From assembly GCA_050633825.1 (NCBI GenBank), contig JBOEHG010000020.1, positions 82,127 to 146,126 of the forward strand: 64,000 nt of DNA. The letters are read 5' to 3'. This stretch comes from CANLBN01 sp050633825 (GTDB taxonomy: Bacteria; Pseudomonadota; Gammaproteobacteria; Pseudomonadales; Cellvibrionaceae). Below are positions 1 to 8,015 of the stretch, piece by piece; position 1 is the stretch's first letter, and every line of letters starts with the position of its first letter. The position numbers and the translations under genes were made by a program. The notes below the pieces were generated by a model. The model worked only from the letters and a program-made list of their open reading frames with translations. It was not told the DNA's origin and ran no database searches.

Positions 1-807
1 TTCAAGAATATTGTTGCTTAAATTAACGTAGTCTTCAACGGAAAGTTTTTCTGGCCTTAAGCTGGTGTCGATAGGCAGTAAGTCTATCTGCTCCTTGCTT
101 AATATTTGTTTTAAGGTGTTCCGCAAAGTTTTTCTGCGTTGTTGAAAGGCAATGTTTACTAGGTGGCTAAAGTGTTCTTTATCATTTGCTACAAATGGTA
201 ATGTATTAAACGGTGCCAATCTGACAATCGCTGAATCAACTTTTGGCCGAGGGCTAAAGCATTCCGGTGGGACACCAAATAAGTGGTCTACTTGGCAGTA
301 ATATTGAGTCATTATGCTAAGACGGCCGTAGTGTTTTTCGCCTGCTGAGGCGGCTAAACGTTCAACGACTTCTTTTTGAAGCATAAAGTGCATATCGCTT
401 ATTTTTTGTTGGAAAGAAAGTAAGTGAAAAATAAGCGGTGTTGAAATATTGTAGGGTAGGTTGCCAACAATGCGCAGTGGTTTGTCATTCGCCAAGCTTG
501 AGAAGTCAAATTTAAGTGCATCTTGTTGATGAATTTTAAAATCGTTATATTTTGCAAATTGCGCCAGTAATATGGGAACAAGGTCGTTATCAATTTCAAT
601 GACCTGTAATTTCGGGCAAGCCTCTAACAATGGCGCGGTAATAGCACCTTGCCCGGGACCAATTTCTACAATGTTATCGTCAGGTTTTGGTGCGATACTA
701 CGTACAATGCGGCTAACAATACCGGGGTCATTTAAGAAGTTTTGTCCAAAACGTTTGCGAGCACGATGTTGAAAGGGTGAGGAATCTGATGCTGATTTTT
801 TTGTCAT
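1..807 (-). CDS. rsmA: 16S rRNA (adenine1518-N6/adenine1519-N6)-dimethyltransferase RsmA (KsgA), 3' end cut by window
   Basis: Translating the minus strand from the ATG at 807 gives 269 codons open to base 1, so the stop lies just outside the window; the E. coli protein is 273 residues, so almost nothing is missing. Near the N-terminus is GQNFLND, then the SAM-binding VEIGPGQGAIT, and the catalytic motif NLPYNIST of the family. The enzyme dimethylates two adjacent adenines in the helix 45 loop of 16S rRNA late in 30S assembly. It is the fourth gene of the lptD-surA-pdxA-rsmA string, with only 7 bases between the pdxA stop and this start, so it is almost certainly co-transcribed. Confidence 0.96.
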   Translation of the reverse strand, partial: MTKKSASDSSPFQHRARKRFGQNFLNDPGIVSRIVRSIAPKPDDNIVEIGPGQGAITAPLLEACPKLQVIEIDNDLVPILLAQFAKYNDFKIHQQDALKFDFSSLANDKPLRIVGNLPYNISTPLIFHLLSFQQKISDMHFMLQKEVVERLAASAGEKHYGRLSIMTQYYCQVDHLFGVPPECFSPRPKVDSAIVRLAPFNTLPFVANDKEHFSHLVNIAFQQRRKTLRNTLKQILSKEQIDLLPIDTSLRPEKLSVEDYVNLSNNILE

Positions 808-814
808 CTTTTTG

Positions 815-1831
815 TTACTGTACTTGGGCTTCAGACATGCGAACCGCATATTGAATCGCTGTGTCTAAACTACCGGTGTCAATATTATGAGTTCCCGCTA
901 AATCAAGAGCCGTCCCGTGGTCTACTGAGGTGCGGATGATGGGTAAACCCAAAGTAATATTAGCTGCTTGTCCAAAGCCTTTATATTTTAAAACAGGTAA
1001 ACCTTGATCATGATACATAGCAAGTACCGCATCGGCATGGTCTAGGTATTTTGGGGTAAATAATGTATCTGCAGGTAATGGACCAATGCAATTTATTTTC
1101 TGTTGTTGTAGCTGGTGTAATGCAGGAATAATAATATCAATTTCTTCTGTGCCTAAATGTCCACCTTCTCCTGCATGGGGGTTTAAACCGCAGACTAAAA
1201 TGGTTGGGTTGGCGATACCAAATTTTTCTTGTAAATCTTTATGGAGAATACTGACCACTTCTATCAGTAGTTCATGAGTAATGGCAGTTGATACTTCTTT
1301 TAATGGTAGGTGTGTTGTTGCGAGCGCTACTTTTAAACCTTCAGTTGCCAGCATCATAACGACTTTATTGGAGTGGCATTTTTCCTCTAGATATTCTGTA
1401 TGGCCGCTGAAAGGAATGCCTGCATCATTGATCACGCTTTTTTGGATGGGTCCCGTGACCATGGCTTGGCATTTTGCAGTTTGGCAGGCGTCTATTGCGT
1501 GATCAAGACAGCTAAGTACATAGGGTGCGTTGGCACTATTCAGTTGCGATGTTAGCGTTTTCTGGTTCAACGTAATAGGAAATACGCTTAGTTCAGATGC
1601 GGCTGATGTTTGTGGTGCTTCCGATAAATCGGTGACACGCAGACTCAAAGGTAAGTTTAATTCTTGTGCGCGCTGCATTAATAATTCAGGGTCAGCAAAA
1701 GCGACCATTTCAAATGGTGTTGCTTTTTGTGCATATAAAATTGCTAAATCTGGACCTATGCCTGCAGGCTCTCCAGGCGTGTATGCAATTCTATGAGTTG
1801 AATTGTTTTTTCGAGCTGCACTGTTTGTCAA
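815..1831 (-). CDS. pdxA: 4-hydroxythreonine-4-phosphate dehydrogenase PdxA
   Basis: 338 residues, usual length for PdxA. It oxidises 4-phosphohydroxy-L-threonine with NAD in the DXP-dependent route to pyridoxal phosphate, in the cytoplasm. Family landmarks are the N-terminal TPGEPAGIGPDL, the GPIQKSVIN segment, the metal-binding HTEYLEEKC stretch, LNPHAGEGG and the C-terminal MYHDQGLPVLKY with conserved His. The start ATG overlaps the surA stop by 4 bases (ATGA type), which indicates translational coupling. This neighbourhood (surA before, rsmA after) is the standard gammaproteobacterial arrangement. Confidence 0.97.
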   Translation of the reverse strand: MTNSAARKNNSTHRIAYTPGEPAGIGPDLAILYAQKATPFEMVAFADPELLMQRAQELNLPLSLRVTDLSEAPQTSAASELSVFPITLNQKTLTSQLNSANAPYVLSCLDHAIDACQTAKCQAMVTGPIQKSVINDAGIPFSGHTEYLEEKCHSNKVVMMLATEGLKVALATTHLPLKEVSTAITHELLIEVVSILHKDLQEKFGIANPTILVCGLNPHAGEGGHLGTEEIDIIIPALHQLQQQKINCIGPLPADTLFTPKYLDHADAVLAMYHDQGLPVLKYKGFGQAANITLGLPIIRTSVDHGTALDLAGTHNIDTGSLDTAIQYAVRMSEAQVQ

Positions 1832-3222
1832 ATGAGAATTTCCACATAAGCATCTTCCCTGATTTCTTGTAGCCAGAGTTGCAGTTCATCTTGGAATCGG
1901 CGCTTACGTAAAATACTAACCACTTGATTGCGTTTCACACGATCAAACATGTCTTCCACTTTAGTATCTTCTACCTTGAGAACATGCCAGCCAAATTGAG
2001 AGCGAAACGGTTTGCTGATAGAGCCGATGGGTGTTGATTTCATCATTTTTTCAAATTCGGGTACAAATTGCCCGGGTGTTGACCAACCTAATTCACCACC
2101 ATTAAATTTAGAGCCAGTATCTTCGGTTTGTTCTTTTGCCATTTCGATAAAATCTTCACCATTTTGAAGTTGCTGGTAAAGTTTATCAATTTTTTCTTTG
2201 GCTTCTTTTTCTGTAAATAAAACCGTTGGTTTGATTAATATATGCCTTACCTTATGTCGCTCGACCATAATTGGCTCTGCGCCAGTACGTTGATTTAACT
2301 TTAATATATGTATACCGGCATTACTGCGGAATGGCTGAGTAATTTGCCCGGGTTTTAGCGGTGTTATTTGTTCAACAAACAGTGCAGGGAGTTTTTCTTT
2401 TTCTCTCCAACCAAGGTCGCCCCCTTTGGGTGCATTAGGACCTTTGGAATATTCAATGGCCATTTGGGAAAAATCGGCAGTCCCTTGTCGTAATTTTTGA
2501 GTAAGAGTCTGGGCCATGGCGATTGCTTTACCGTCATCATTACCATCAAAGGGTAATAATATATGGCTGATACGAAAGCGTATTTGTAGCCATTCCTGGC
2601 CTGCCTTTGATTCTAAGAAGTTATCTATTTCGCGCTCGGTGATTCGAATACGACGATTAATATTACCTTCTTGTACTTTTTGTATTTTGAGTTCTTTGGC
2701 AATCGATTGACGTAATTGTTGTTCGGTCAGTTGTTGTGCGGCAAGATAAGACGCAAAGTCAGCGGGTACTTGTTGTGTACTCGGTTTTTGTAGACTTTGT
2801 TGCTGCGGTTTTTCTGGCGTACCTTGTTGTTCTGTATTTTTTTGTGAGCGCTGCTGTTGACTATTTTGTTGGCGAATACCATTTTTGATATTGGCGATGG
2901 CACTGTCGATTTCAGTTTCGTTAACGGATAATTTAATTCTATCGGCAATGCGCAATTGTAGCTGTTCTGAAACAAGCTGGTCGAGCATTTGCTTGCGTGT
3001 ATTCTCGTTGATGGTAATACCCGGGCGTTGAATACTGAGTTGTAGAATTCTTCTTTTTAGTTCACTCTCTAGAATTACAGAATCTTCGACAATGGCGACG
3101 GCTTTATCTAGTTTTTCATAGGCATGTGCGCTTGAGCTTAAAAAGAATAGCTTAAGTAGCAATATTTTAAGTACTAATGTACTAAGCAATATCAGTTTTT
3201 TTATTGTGGTCAAATGGTACAT
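1828..3222 (-). CDS. surA: Periplasmic chaperone / peptidyl-prolyl isomerase SurA
   Basis: SurA escorts unfolded outer-membrane proteins, including LptD, through the periplasm. I chose the ATG at 3222 rather than an upstream in-frame ATG at 3267, because the latter would overlap lptD and bury the signal peptide; from 3222 the protein is 464 residues and begins with a hydrophobic signal ending SSSAHA. An N-terminal chaperone domain (about 35-220) is followed by two parvulin PPIase domains, marked by ISHILLPFDG with GGDLGW and by VRHILIKPT with GGELGW. Odd point: residues 118-151 are a Gln-rich insert inside the N-domain where E. coli has only a short loop. It lies 20 bases downstream of lptD. 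Confidence 0.95.
   Translation of the reverse strand: MYHLTTIKKLILLSTLVLKILLLKLFFLSSSAHAYEKLDKAVAIVEDSVILESELKRRILQLSIQRPGITINENTRKQMLDQLVSEQLQLRIADRIKLSVNETEIDSAIANIKNGIRQQNSQQQRSQKNTEQQGTPEKPQQQSLQKPSTQQVPADFASYLAAQQLTEQQLRQSIAKELKIQKVQEGNINRRIRITEREIDNFLESKAGQEWLQIRFRISHILLPFDGNDDGKAIAMAQTLTQKLRQGTADFSQMAIEYSKGPNAPKGGDLGWREKEKLPALFVEQITPLKPGQITQPFRSNAGIHILKLNQRTGAEPIMVERHKVRHILIKPTVLFTEKEAKEKIDKLYQQLQNGEDFIEMAKEQTEDTGSKFNGGELGWSTPGQFVPEFEKMMKSTPIGSISKPFRSQFGWHVLKVEDTKVEDMFDRVKRNQVVSILRKRRFQDELQLWLQEIREDAYVEILI
2770..2871 (-). repeat. Gln-rich low-complexity insert within SurA
   Basis: Codons for about residues 118-151 of SurA encode a stretch dominated by Gln with Ser, Lys, Asn and Pro. 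It is in frame and the flanking chaperone helices are intact, so it is probably a flexible, disordered loop rather than an error. Confidence 0.7.
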
Positions 3223-3242
3223 ATAATCGTTAGTCTTACATC

Positions 3243-5735
3243 TTATTGGTGGTAGATAGCTTGCCATTCTGCATAGCCATCAATATTTTCATCCAGTATT
3301 GAATCTAGCTGCTTTCCAGTACCGCCTAAGCCGATAAAGTGAAACTCCAGAAACGTACTATATTCGTATTCTAATTCACTATCAGGGATCGTGTCAGCTA
3401 AGTCATTATCCAGTTCTACGCGATAACCGGCACGTATTCGGTAACAACAGCCTCTATATTCGATAGCGCTTAGCGTTTCCAGTTCCCTACTACGTTCAAG
3501 GTCATAGGCACCATAAAGTAAAAGGTGCCAGCGGTCACTGAATAGGGGCGTAATTATGGACGAGTCGACCTGTTTAGTGAAGTTATCTTCTGTGGTGCCT
3601 CGGACAAAGCGATAATTGAGGTTGAAGAGGTGTTTTTTGTCATTCTGGTATTCGAATTTTAGGTTTCCGCGACTGAGCTTGTTTAGAGTATCGTCATAGA
3701 GCAAATCACTACCAATGCGCCAGTCATCGCTTGGTCGAGAGGCAATTTGAGCTGCGATGGCTGAGTCTCCCTCTGTTTGAGCGGTATTGTTTAAGGTAAC
3801 TCTACGGTCATCGAAATATTTGATTTGGCCTACACTAGCACTAAACCACTCCCTGCCAGATTTATTACCGAAAAAGCGAGTGGTTAAGCCAATAGCAAGT
3901 TGGTTGGCATCATCAATCCTATCTCCTCCTGAGAAGCGGGTATCTCGGAACAGTTGGCTATAGCTAAAGGTCAGCTCCGATGTGTCAAAATCAATGTCTT
4001 GGTTATCTGTGGTTAAGTCGAAAAGCCTGCTGTGATCTTCAAAATCGCTATAGAAGTAGAATAACCTTGGCTCAAAGGTTTGCAGGTAGCCATTGCCATC
4101 GCGTTCGAAGTATAGGCCTGAATCAATTGTTGCTTGAGGCACAGTAAGGGATGGCGAGGTATCTGCATCGGCCACGAAATTATTATCATCCAGCTCATAC
4201 TGTAGGTGTTTAAGTTGAATTGTAGGTTTGAAAAAGCCCCATTCAGGCTCTGCATTCCAGCCAAAGCTATAATCAGTACGGAGTCGATTTCCCGTTAATA
4301 TCGGGCTTGCATCATCGGCATCTGGGTGATCGAATTGTATCCATTCATGACCCAACTCCAGAGACCAGTCGCTCCAGCTGGTTTTGCCAAAACGATAGTT
4401 GCCATCAAAGCTAATAGCCGGGAGTTGTTCATAGGGGAGTGTTAGGCTTTCAGATAGGGTTTGATAGCGAATCAGGTCAAGCCCAATTGACCAGTTGTTG
4501 AGTGCATAACTAGTTAATATCTTTTGGTCAAGATTGGTGTCATCATCATCCCCAATAGCGCTACCATCAAAGCTACTTGTCTCAAAGTCCCTAAAATAGT
4601 CGATATCACTGACTTTAGTATAGTCGATAGTGGTAGACCATCGGCGACCTTGACCACCGGTTTGATTGAGGTTGATCATCCAACGATCTTGATCTTTAAA
4701 AGGAACCGCTTGCTCTTCGGTAATGAGCCCCCTATTAATTAAAGATCGATCACTTTCATCAATTTTGCCTTTATCATCCTTGAGATAGCTTGTATTAAAA
4801 CGTGTGTAGAAAGCGCGGCTTAAATGGCGGAAGTTACCTTCATAGAGTAAACCGTGCTGACGTATGATGTGGGTGGTAAATAACAGGTCATAATTTGGCG
4901 CCAGATTAAAATAGTAAGGGACAGAAGCGTCGTTACCATCCCTACTGAAAGAAAAAGAGGGGGCCAGAAAGCCTGATAAACGCTCACTTCCAAGAGGGAA
5001 GCGGAGATAAGGAAAGTAAAACACAGGAACCCCTTTGACGACTAAGCGAACATGCTTTGCATGGCCTTGTCTGGCGTCTGTATCCAAAATAATCTGGCTG
5101 CCTTTGAGTACCCAAGTATTATTTTCTGGTTCACATTGCGTAAAACTGGCTTGGTCTAAGTTGAGGGTATTATCCGGTGTTTTGGTGATCTTTTTGGCTT
5201 GCCCACGAATAGATTGCTTGTGCAAAACATAGGTCGCATTATCAACGCTTAAGGTGTCTTGCTGTTGTTCGATAACAGTTGCGTCGCCTAATACTAATAA
5301 GCCGGGTTCTCTCAGCTCCAGTTCGCCTTGCATCACCAATGTCCCGGTCGTCTGATCCAATTGGGCTTGTTGTGCTTGCGCTTGTCGATAACCTTGGGTT
5401 ACAACGACATCACCGACTAGTACTACTTGATTACTGTCACTTTGATCGTTAATTTGCGATACGGTAGATCTGTCAGCGCTAGCTCTTATGGGTGCCTCTT
5501 GCGGTTGTAGCTTGGCTTCTGCATCATTGCGCATTGGCGCAATGTAGGCACCACAGCTGCCGGGTGGCAGAGCTTGTCGTTGGGATTCATTCAATGCTTT
5601 GAGCGGCACCCAATCCAGCACTTTAGAGAGTTGTTTGTAGGCTATATCCTCTACTGTATTTTCCGCTTGACTGGCTGTGGATACCCCCGCGAGCATACAG
5701 GTGATTGCGGTGGATAGAACGGTCAGTTTACGCAT
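3243..5735 (-). CDS. lptD: LPS-assembly outer-membrane protein LptD
   Basis: 830 residues. LptD is the outer-membrane beta-barrel that, plugged by LptE, inserts lipopolysaccharide into the outer leaflet. A signal peptide (ends STASQA near residue 24) is followed by a periplasmic beta-jellyroll LptA-like (OstA) domain at about 90-220 and a 26-strand barrel to the C-terminus. The disulfide-forming cysteines of the family are present: one in PGSCGAY near residue 60, one in the CEPEN segment near 200, and an adjacent pair in RGCCYRIR at about 763-764. It heads the operon with surA, whose product folds it, downstream. The divergent amgK gene starts 217 bases away. Confidence 0.97.
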   Translation of the reverse strand: MRKLTVLSTAITCMLAGVSTASQAENTVEDIAYKQLSKVLDWVPLKALNESQRQALPPGSCGAYIAPMRNDAEAKLQPQEAPIRASADRSTVSQINDQSDSNQVVLVGDVVVTQGYRQAQAQQAQLDQTTGTLVMQGELELREPGLLVLGDATVIEQQQDTLSVDNATYVLHKQSIRGQAKKITKTPDNTLNLDQASFTQCEPENNTWVLKGSQIILDTDARQGHAKHVRLVVKGVPVFYFPYLRFPLGSERLSGFLAPSFSFSRDGNDASVPYYFNLAPNYDLLFTTHIIRQHGLLYEGNFRHLSRAFYTRFNTSYLKDDKGKIDESDRSLINRGLITEEQAVPFKDQDRWMINLNQTGGQGRRWSTTIDYTKVSDIDYFRDFETSSFDGSAIGDDDDTNLDQKILTSYALNNWSIGLDLIRYQTLSESLTLPYEQLPAISFDGNYRFGKTSWSDWSLELGHEWIQFDHPDADDASPILTGNRLRTDYSFGWNAEPEWGFFKPTIQLKHLQYELDDNNFVADADTSPSLTVPQATIDSGLYFERDGNGYLQTFEPRLFYFYSDFEDHSRLFDLTTDNQDIDFDTSELTFSYSQLFRDTRFSGGDRIDDANQLAIGLTTRFFGNKSGREWFSASVGQIKYFDDRRVTLNNTAQTEGDSAIAAQIASRPSDDWRIGSDLLYDDTLNKLSRGNLKFEYQNDKKHLFNLNYRFVRGTTEDNFTKQVDSSIITPLFSDRWHLLLYGAYDLERSRELETLSAIEYRGCCYRIRAGYRVELDNDLADTIPDSELEYEYSTFLEFHFIGLGGTGKQLDSILDENIDGYAEWQAIYHQ

Positions 5736-5852
5736 AAGTTAGAGTGGGTCCGCTGCAAGAGGAGAAAAGGTTGGCACTATTGTTTTTTGTGCTGGCAATT
5801 CTACTGTAAAACGTGACAAAAGTGGTGGGGTTTGTCATTCTGCACGCACAAT

Positions 5853-5898
5853 GTCTTAGTATACTTAAATAGGTCTTAGTATACTTAAATAGGTCTTA
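5853..5898. repeat. 20-bp tandem repeat with two AGTATACT palindromes, lptD/amgK divergent promoter region
   Basis: A 20-base unit beginning GTCTTAGTATAC is perfectly duplicated head to tail (5853-5872 and 5873-5892) followed by six bases of a third copy. Each copy carries the 8-bp palindrome AGTATACT (5858-5865 and 5878-5885), so the two palindromes sit two helical turns apart between the divergent lptD and amgK genes. This could be a paired operator or simply replication slippage. Confidence 0.75.
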
Positions 5899-5952
5899 TT
5901 CAATTGATTTGATGAGGCTGATACTTATTATAAATAATAAACAAGGTTTACT

Positions 5953-7074
5953 ATGGAATCGATGGGTCTAGAGGCAATGGAGCAATCAGCAGAACAGTCA
6001 GTAGAGCAATCGTTACTCGCATGGATTCAGCAATCATTAGCGCAACACGCAGATATTACTTGTGCTGAGCAAATACAGTTGTCTTCACTTCGGGGTGATG
6101 CGGGCTTCCGGCAATATTTTCGCCTCAATACTCAACCGTCATTGCTTGCAGTATGTGCGCCGAAAACCGAGGGCAATAGCGAGTCAGCATCCTATTTTGC
6201 TACTTGTGCAGTGGCCTTGCGCAAACAGGGGGTCCCAACACCTCAGGTTATAGCGGTTGATGAGCAGCAAAATTTCTTATTGATAGAAGATTTTGGTGAA
6301 CAAGCTTTTCTGGATGTTTTGAGTGCAGAGAGCGCCGACTTGTTATACAGCGAGGCTTTGATGGTATTGCTGCGTCTGCAACAAATCTCAGAGACAGAAA
6401 TCGACCTCCCTCATTATGATCGCAATATGCTCCGGCAGGAGATGAGCCTATTTAGTGAGTGGTTTGTGTCTCAATTGCTCGACTATCAACTGAATGATGC
6501 GGAGCGGCAATTGTTAGATGAAACCTTTCGATTTTTGGAAGAACAAGCACTCTCTCAGCCTAAAGTAGTTGTTCATAAAGATTACCACTCACGTAATTTA
6601 ATTTATCGTGAAGGTGAAGCGCCGGGGGTGATCGATTTTCAGGATGCGGTGCTCGGCCCTATTACTTACGATGTTGTCTCTTTACTAAAAGATTGTTATA
6701 TCCACTGGTCACCAGAGCAAGTAAAACGCTGGTTAATCACCTATGGTAATCTCGCTATTGAATTGGGGGTGATCCCCCCAGTAAGTGAAGCTCAATGGCT
6801 GAAGTGGTTTGATACCATGGGTTTGCAGCGGCACATAAAAGTGTTGGGTATCTTCTCTCGTCTCTCTATTCGTGATGGTAAGTCAGGCTATTTGGATGAT
6901 ATGCCTTTGGTTTGGCACTACGTTACCGAAGCGGCGGGTAATTTCCCTGAAACGATGGCTTTTTCTTATTGGTGCCAGGAAACCTTATTGCCTTTAGTCA
7001 AACAGCAGAGTTGGTATCGAGAGATTACAAGTGATGATCAAGTCACAGATCACAAGAAGGTGTCTCCTCTTTGA
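5953..7074 (+). CDS. amgK: Anomeric N-acetylmuramate/N-acetylglucosamine kinase AmgK
   Basis: 373 residues of the aminoglycoside phosphotransferase/choline kinase fold. Visible kinase features are SSLRGDAGFRQYFR (N-lobe, residues 44-57), the catalytic HKDYHSRN with D210 and N215, and the metal-binding VIDFQDA with D228. AmgK phosphorylates the anomeric hydroxyl of MurNAc during peptidoglycan recycling in bacteria that use the AmgK-MurU bypass around de novo UDP-MurNAc synthesis. The assignment rests on the fused neighbour murU, whose start overlaps the amgK stop, and on the divergent lptD, the same context as in Pseudomonas. A weak AAGG lies before the chosen ATG; ATGs at codons 4 and 9 are alternatives. 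Confidence 0.93.
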   Translation: MESMGLEAMEQSAEQSVEQSLLAWIQQSLAQHADITCAEQIQLSSLRGDAGFRQYFRLNTQPSLLAVCAPKTEGNSESASYFATCAVALRKQGVPTPQVIAVDEQQNFLLIEDFGEQAFLDVLSAESADLLYSEALMVLLRLQQISETEIDLPHYDRNMLRQEMSLFSEWFVSQLLDYQLNDAERQLLDETFRFLEEQALSQPKVVVHKDYHSRNLIYREGEAPGVIDFQDAVLGPITYDVVSLLKDCYIHWSPEQVKRWLITYGNLAIELGVIPPVSEAQWLKWFDTMGLQRHIKVLGIFSRLSIRDGKSGYLDDMPLVWHYVTEAAGNFPETMAFSYWCQETLLPLVKQQSWYREITSDDQVTDHKKVSPL

Positions 7075-7748
7075 AAGCAATGATTCTTGCTGCTGGCTTT
7101 GGCGAGCGGATGCGGCCATTAACAGAGCATACCCCTAAGCCATTGTTAAAGGTTGGGGGTAAGTCATTGATAGAGTACCACCTTGAGCGTTTATCTTCTG
7201 TAGGGGTTCGGGATGTGATTATTAATGTTGCCCATCTCGGTGATCAAATAAAAAAAGTTTTAGGTAGTGGTGAACGTTGGCAATTATCGATTCAATATTC
7301 AGTCGAACCTGAACCTTTAGAAACCGCTGGTGCTATCGTTCATGCTTTGCCTTTGCTTGGTGAGTCGCCTTTTTTGTTAGTGAATGGGGATGTATGGACT
7401 GACTTTCCCTTTACGTCCTTATTATCCAAAGAGCTTGATAATGCATTGGGGCACCTTGTTTTAGTCAATAATCCTGAACATCATCCCGGCGGTGATTTCT
7501 CTATTGATCATGGTTTACTTGCGAATAAAAATGAACAGGCCTATACCTTTGCAGGTGTGAGTTTGTTGCATCCTTCATTGCTGGCCGACTACCCTGAAAG
7601 CCGGATTCGTTTCCCTTTGGGCGAGGTCTTTCGTTATTTTTTATCGCAAAAAAAATTAACGGCTGAACATTATTCAGGGCAGTGGTTCGATATAGGTACC
7701 GTTGACCGATTAGAAAGCTTGGATCACTTATTGTCATCACCTTGTTAA
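7071..7748 (+). CDS. murU: N-acetylmuramate alpha-1-phosphate uridylyltransferase MurU
   Basis: 225 residues, nucleotidyltransferase of the glucose-1-phosphate thymidylyl/uridylyltransferase fold. The N-terminus MKAMILAAGFGERMRPLT with HTPKPLL is the nucleotide-binding signature; NGDVWTDF carries the metal-binding Asp and FDIGTVDRL is the C-terminal sugar/metal motif. It converts MurNAc-1-phosphate plus UTP to UDP-MurNAc. The start is a TTG at 7071 overlapping the amgK TGA, giving the same MKAMILAAG N-terminus as Pseudomonas MurU; an ATG at 7080 would cut into the first beta strand. Translational coupling with amgK is expected. Confidence 0.94.
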   Translation: MKAMILAAGFGERMRPLTEHTPKPLLKVGGKSLIEYHLERLSSVGVRDVIINVAHLGDQIKKVLGSGERWQLSIQYSVEPEPLETAGAIVHALPLLGESPFLLVNGDVWTDFPFTSLLSKELDNALGHLVLVNNPEHHPGGDFSIDHGLLANKNEQAYTFAGVSLLHPSLLADYPESRIRFPLGEVFRYFLSQKKLTAEHYSGQWFDIGTVDRLESLDHLLSSPC

Positions 7749-8015
7749 TTTGAAAAATATTTATTCTCTCTATTTTTCTTTCCTGTATTTCTTTCCTCTA
7801 TCTTCTTTATCTCTGTTTATCCATTTTCATCTTTCCACTATCACTAATGTTAGCTATGCCTACCTACTACTATTAGTGATTATTTTTTGGTTTTTACCTT
7901 GTATGATTTATTTAACTTATAAATAAAGTTTTTTATTTATTGTATTAAAAGTAAATCCTTTAATACACATTCATATAGCTAAATGCTAATAAATATTAAA
8001 TCGAAGGATGTGATC
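7749..8015. other. Gene-free AT-rich spacer with a polypyrimidine tract
   Basis: No gene is recognisable. From about 7761 to 7843 the plus strand is nearly all T and C; the complementary strand is therefore A/G-rich. Further on, 7919-7939 is an AT-only inverted repeat. The ribosome binding site for the next gene (AAGGA at 8004-8008) closes the region. Probably a 5' leader and promoter region. Confidence 0.6.

Noticed and set aside
7501..7740. Minus-strand frame opposite murU
   Set aside because: Lies within murU, no family features, no ribosome site.
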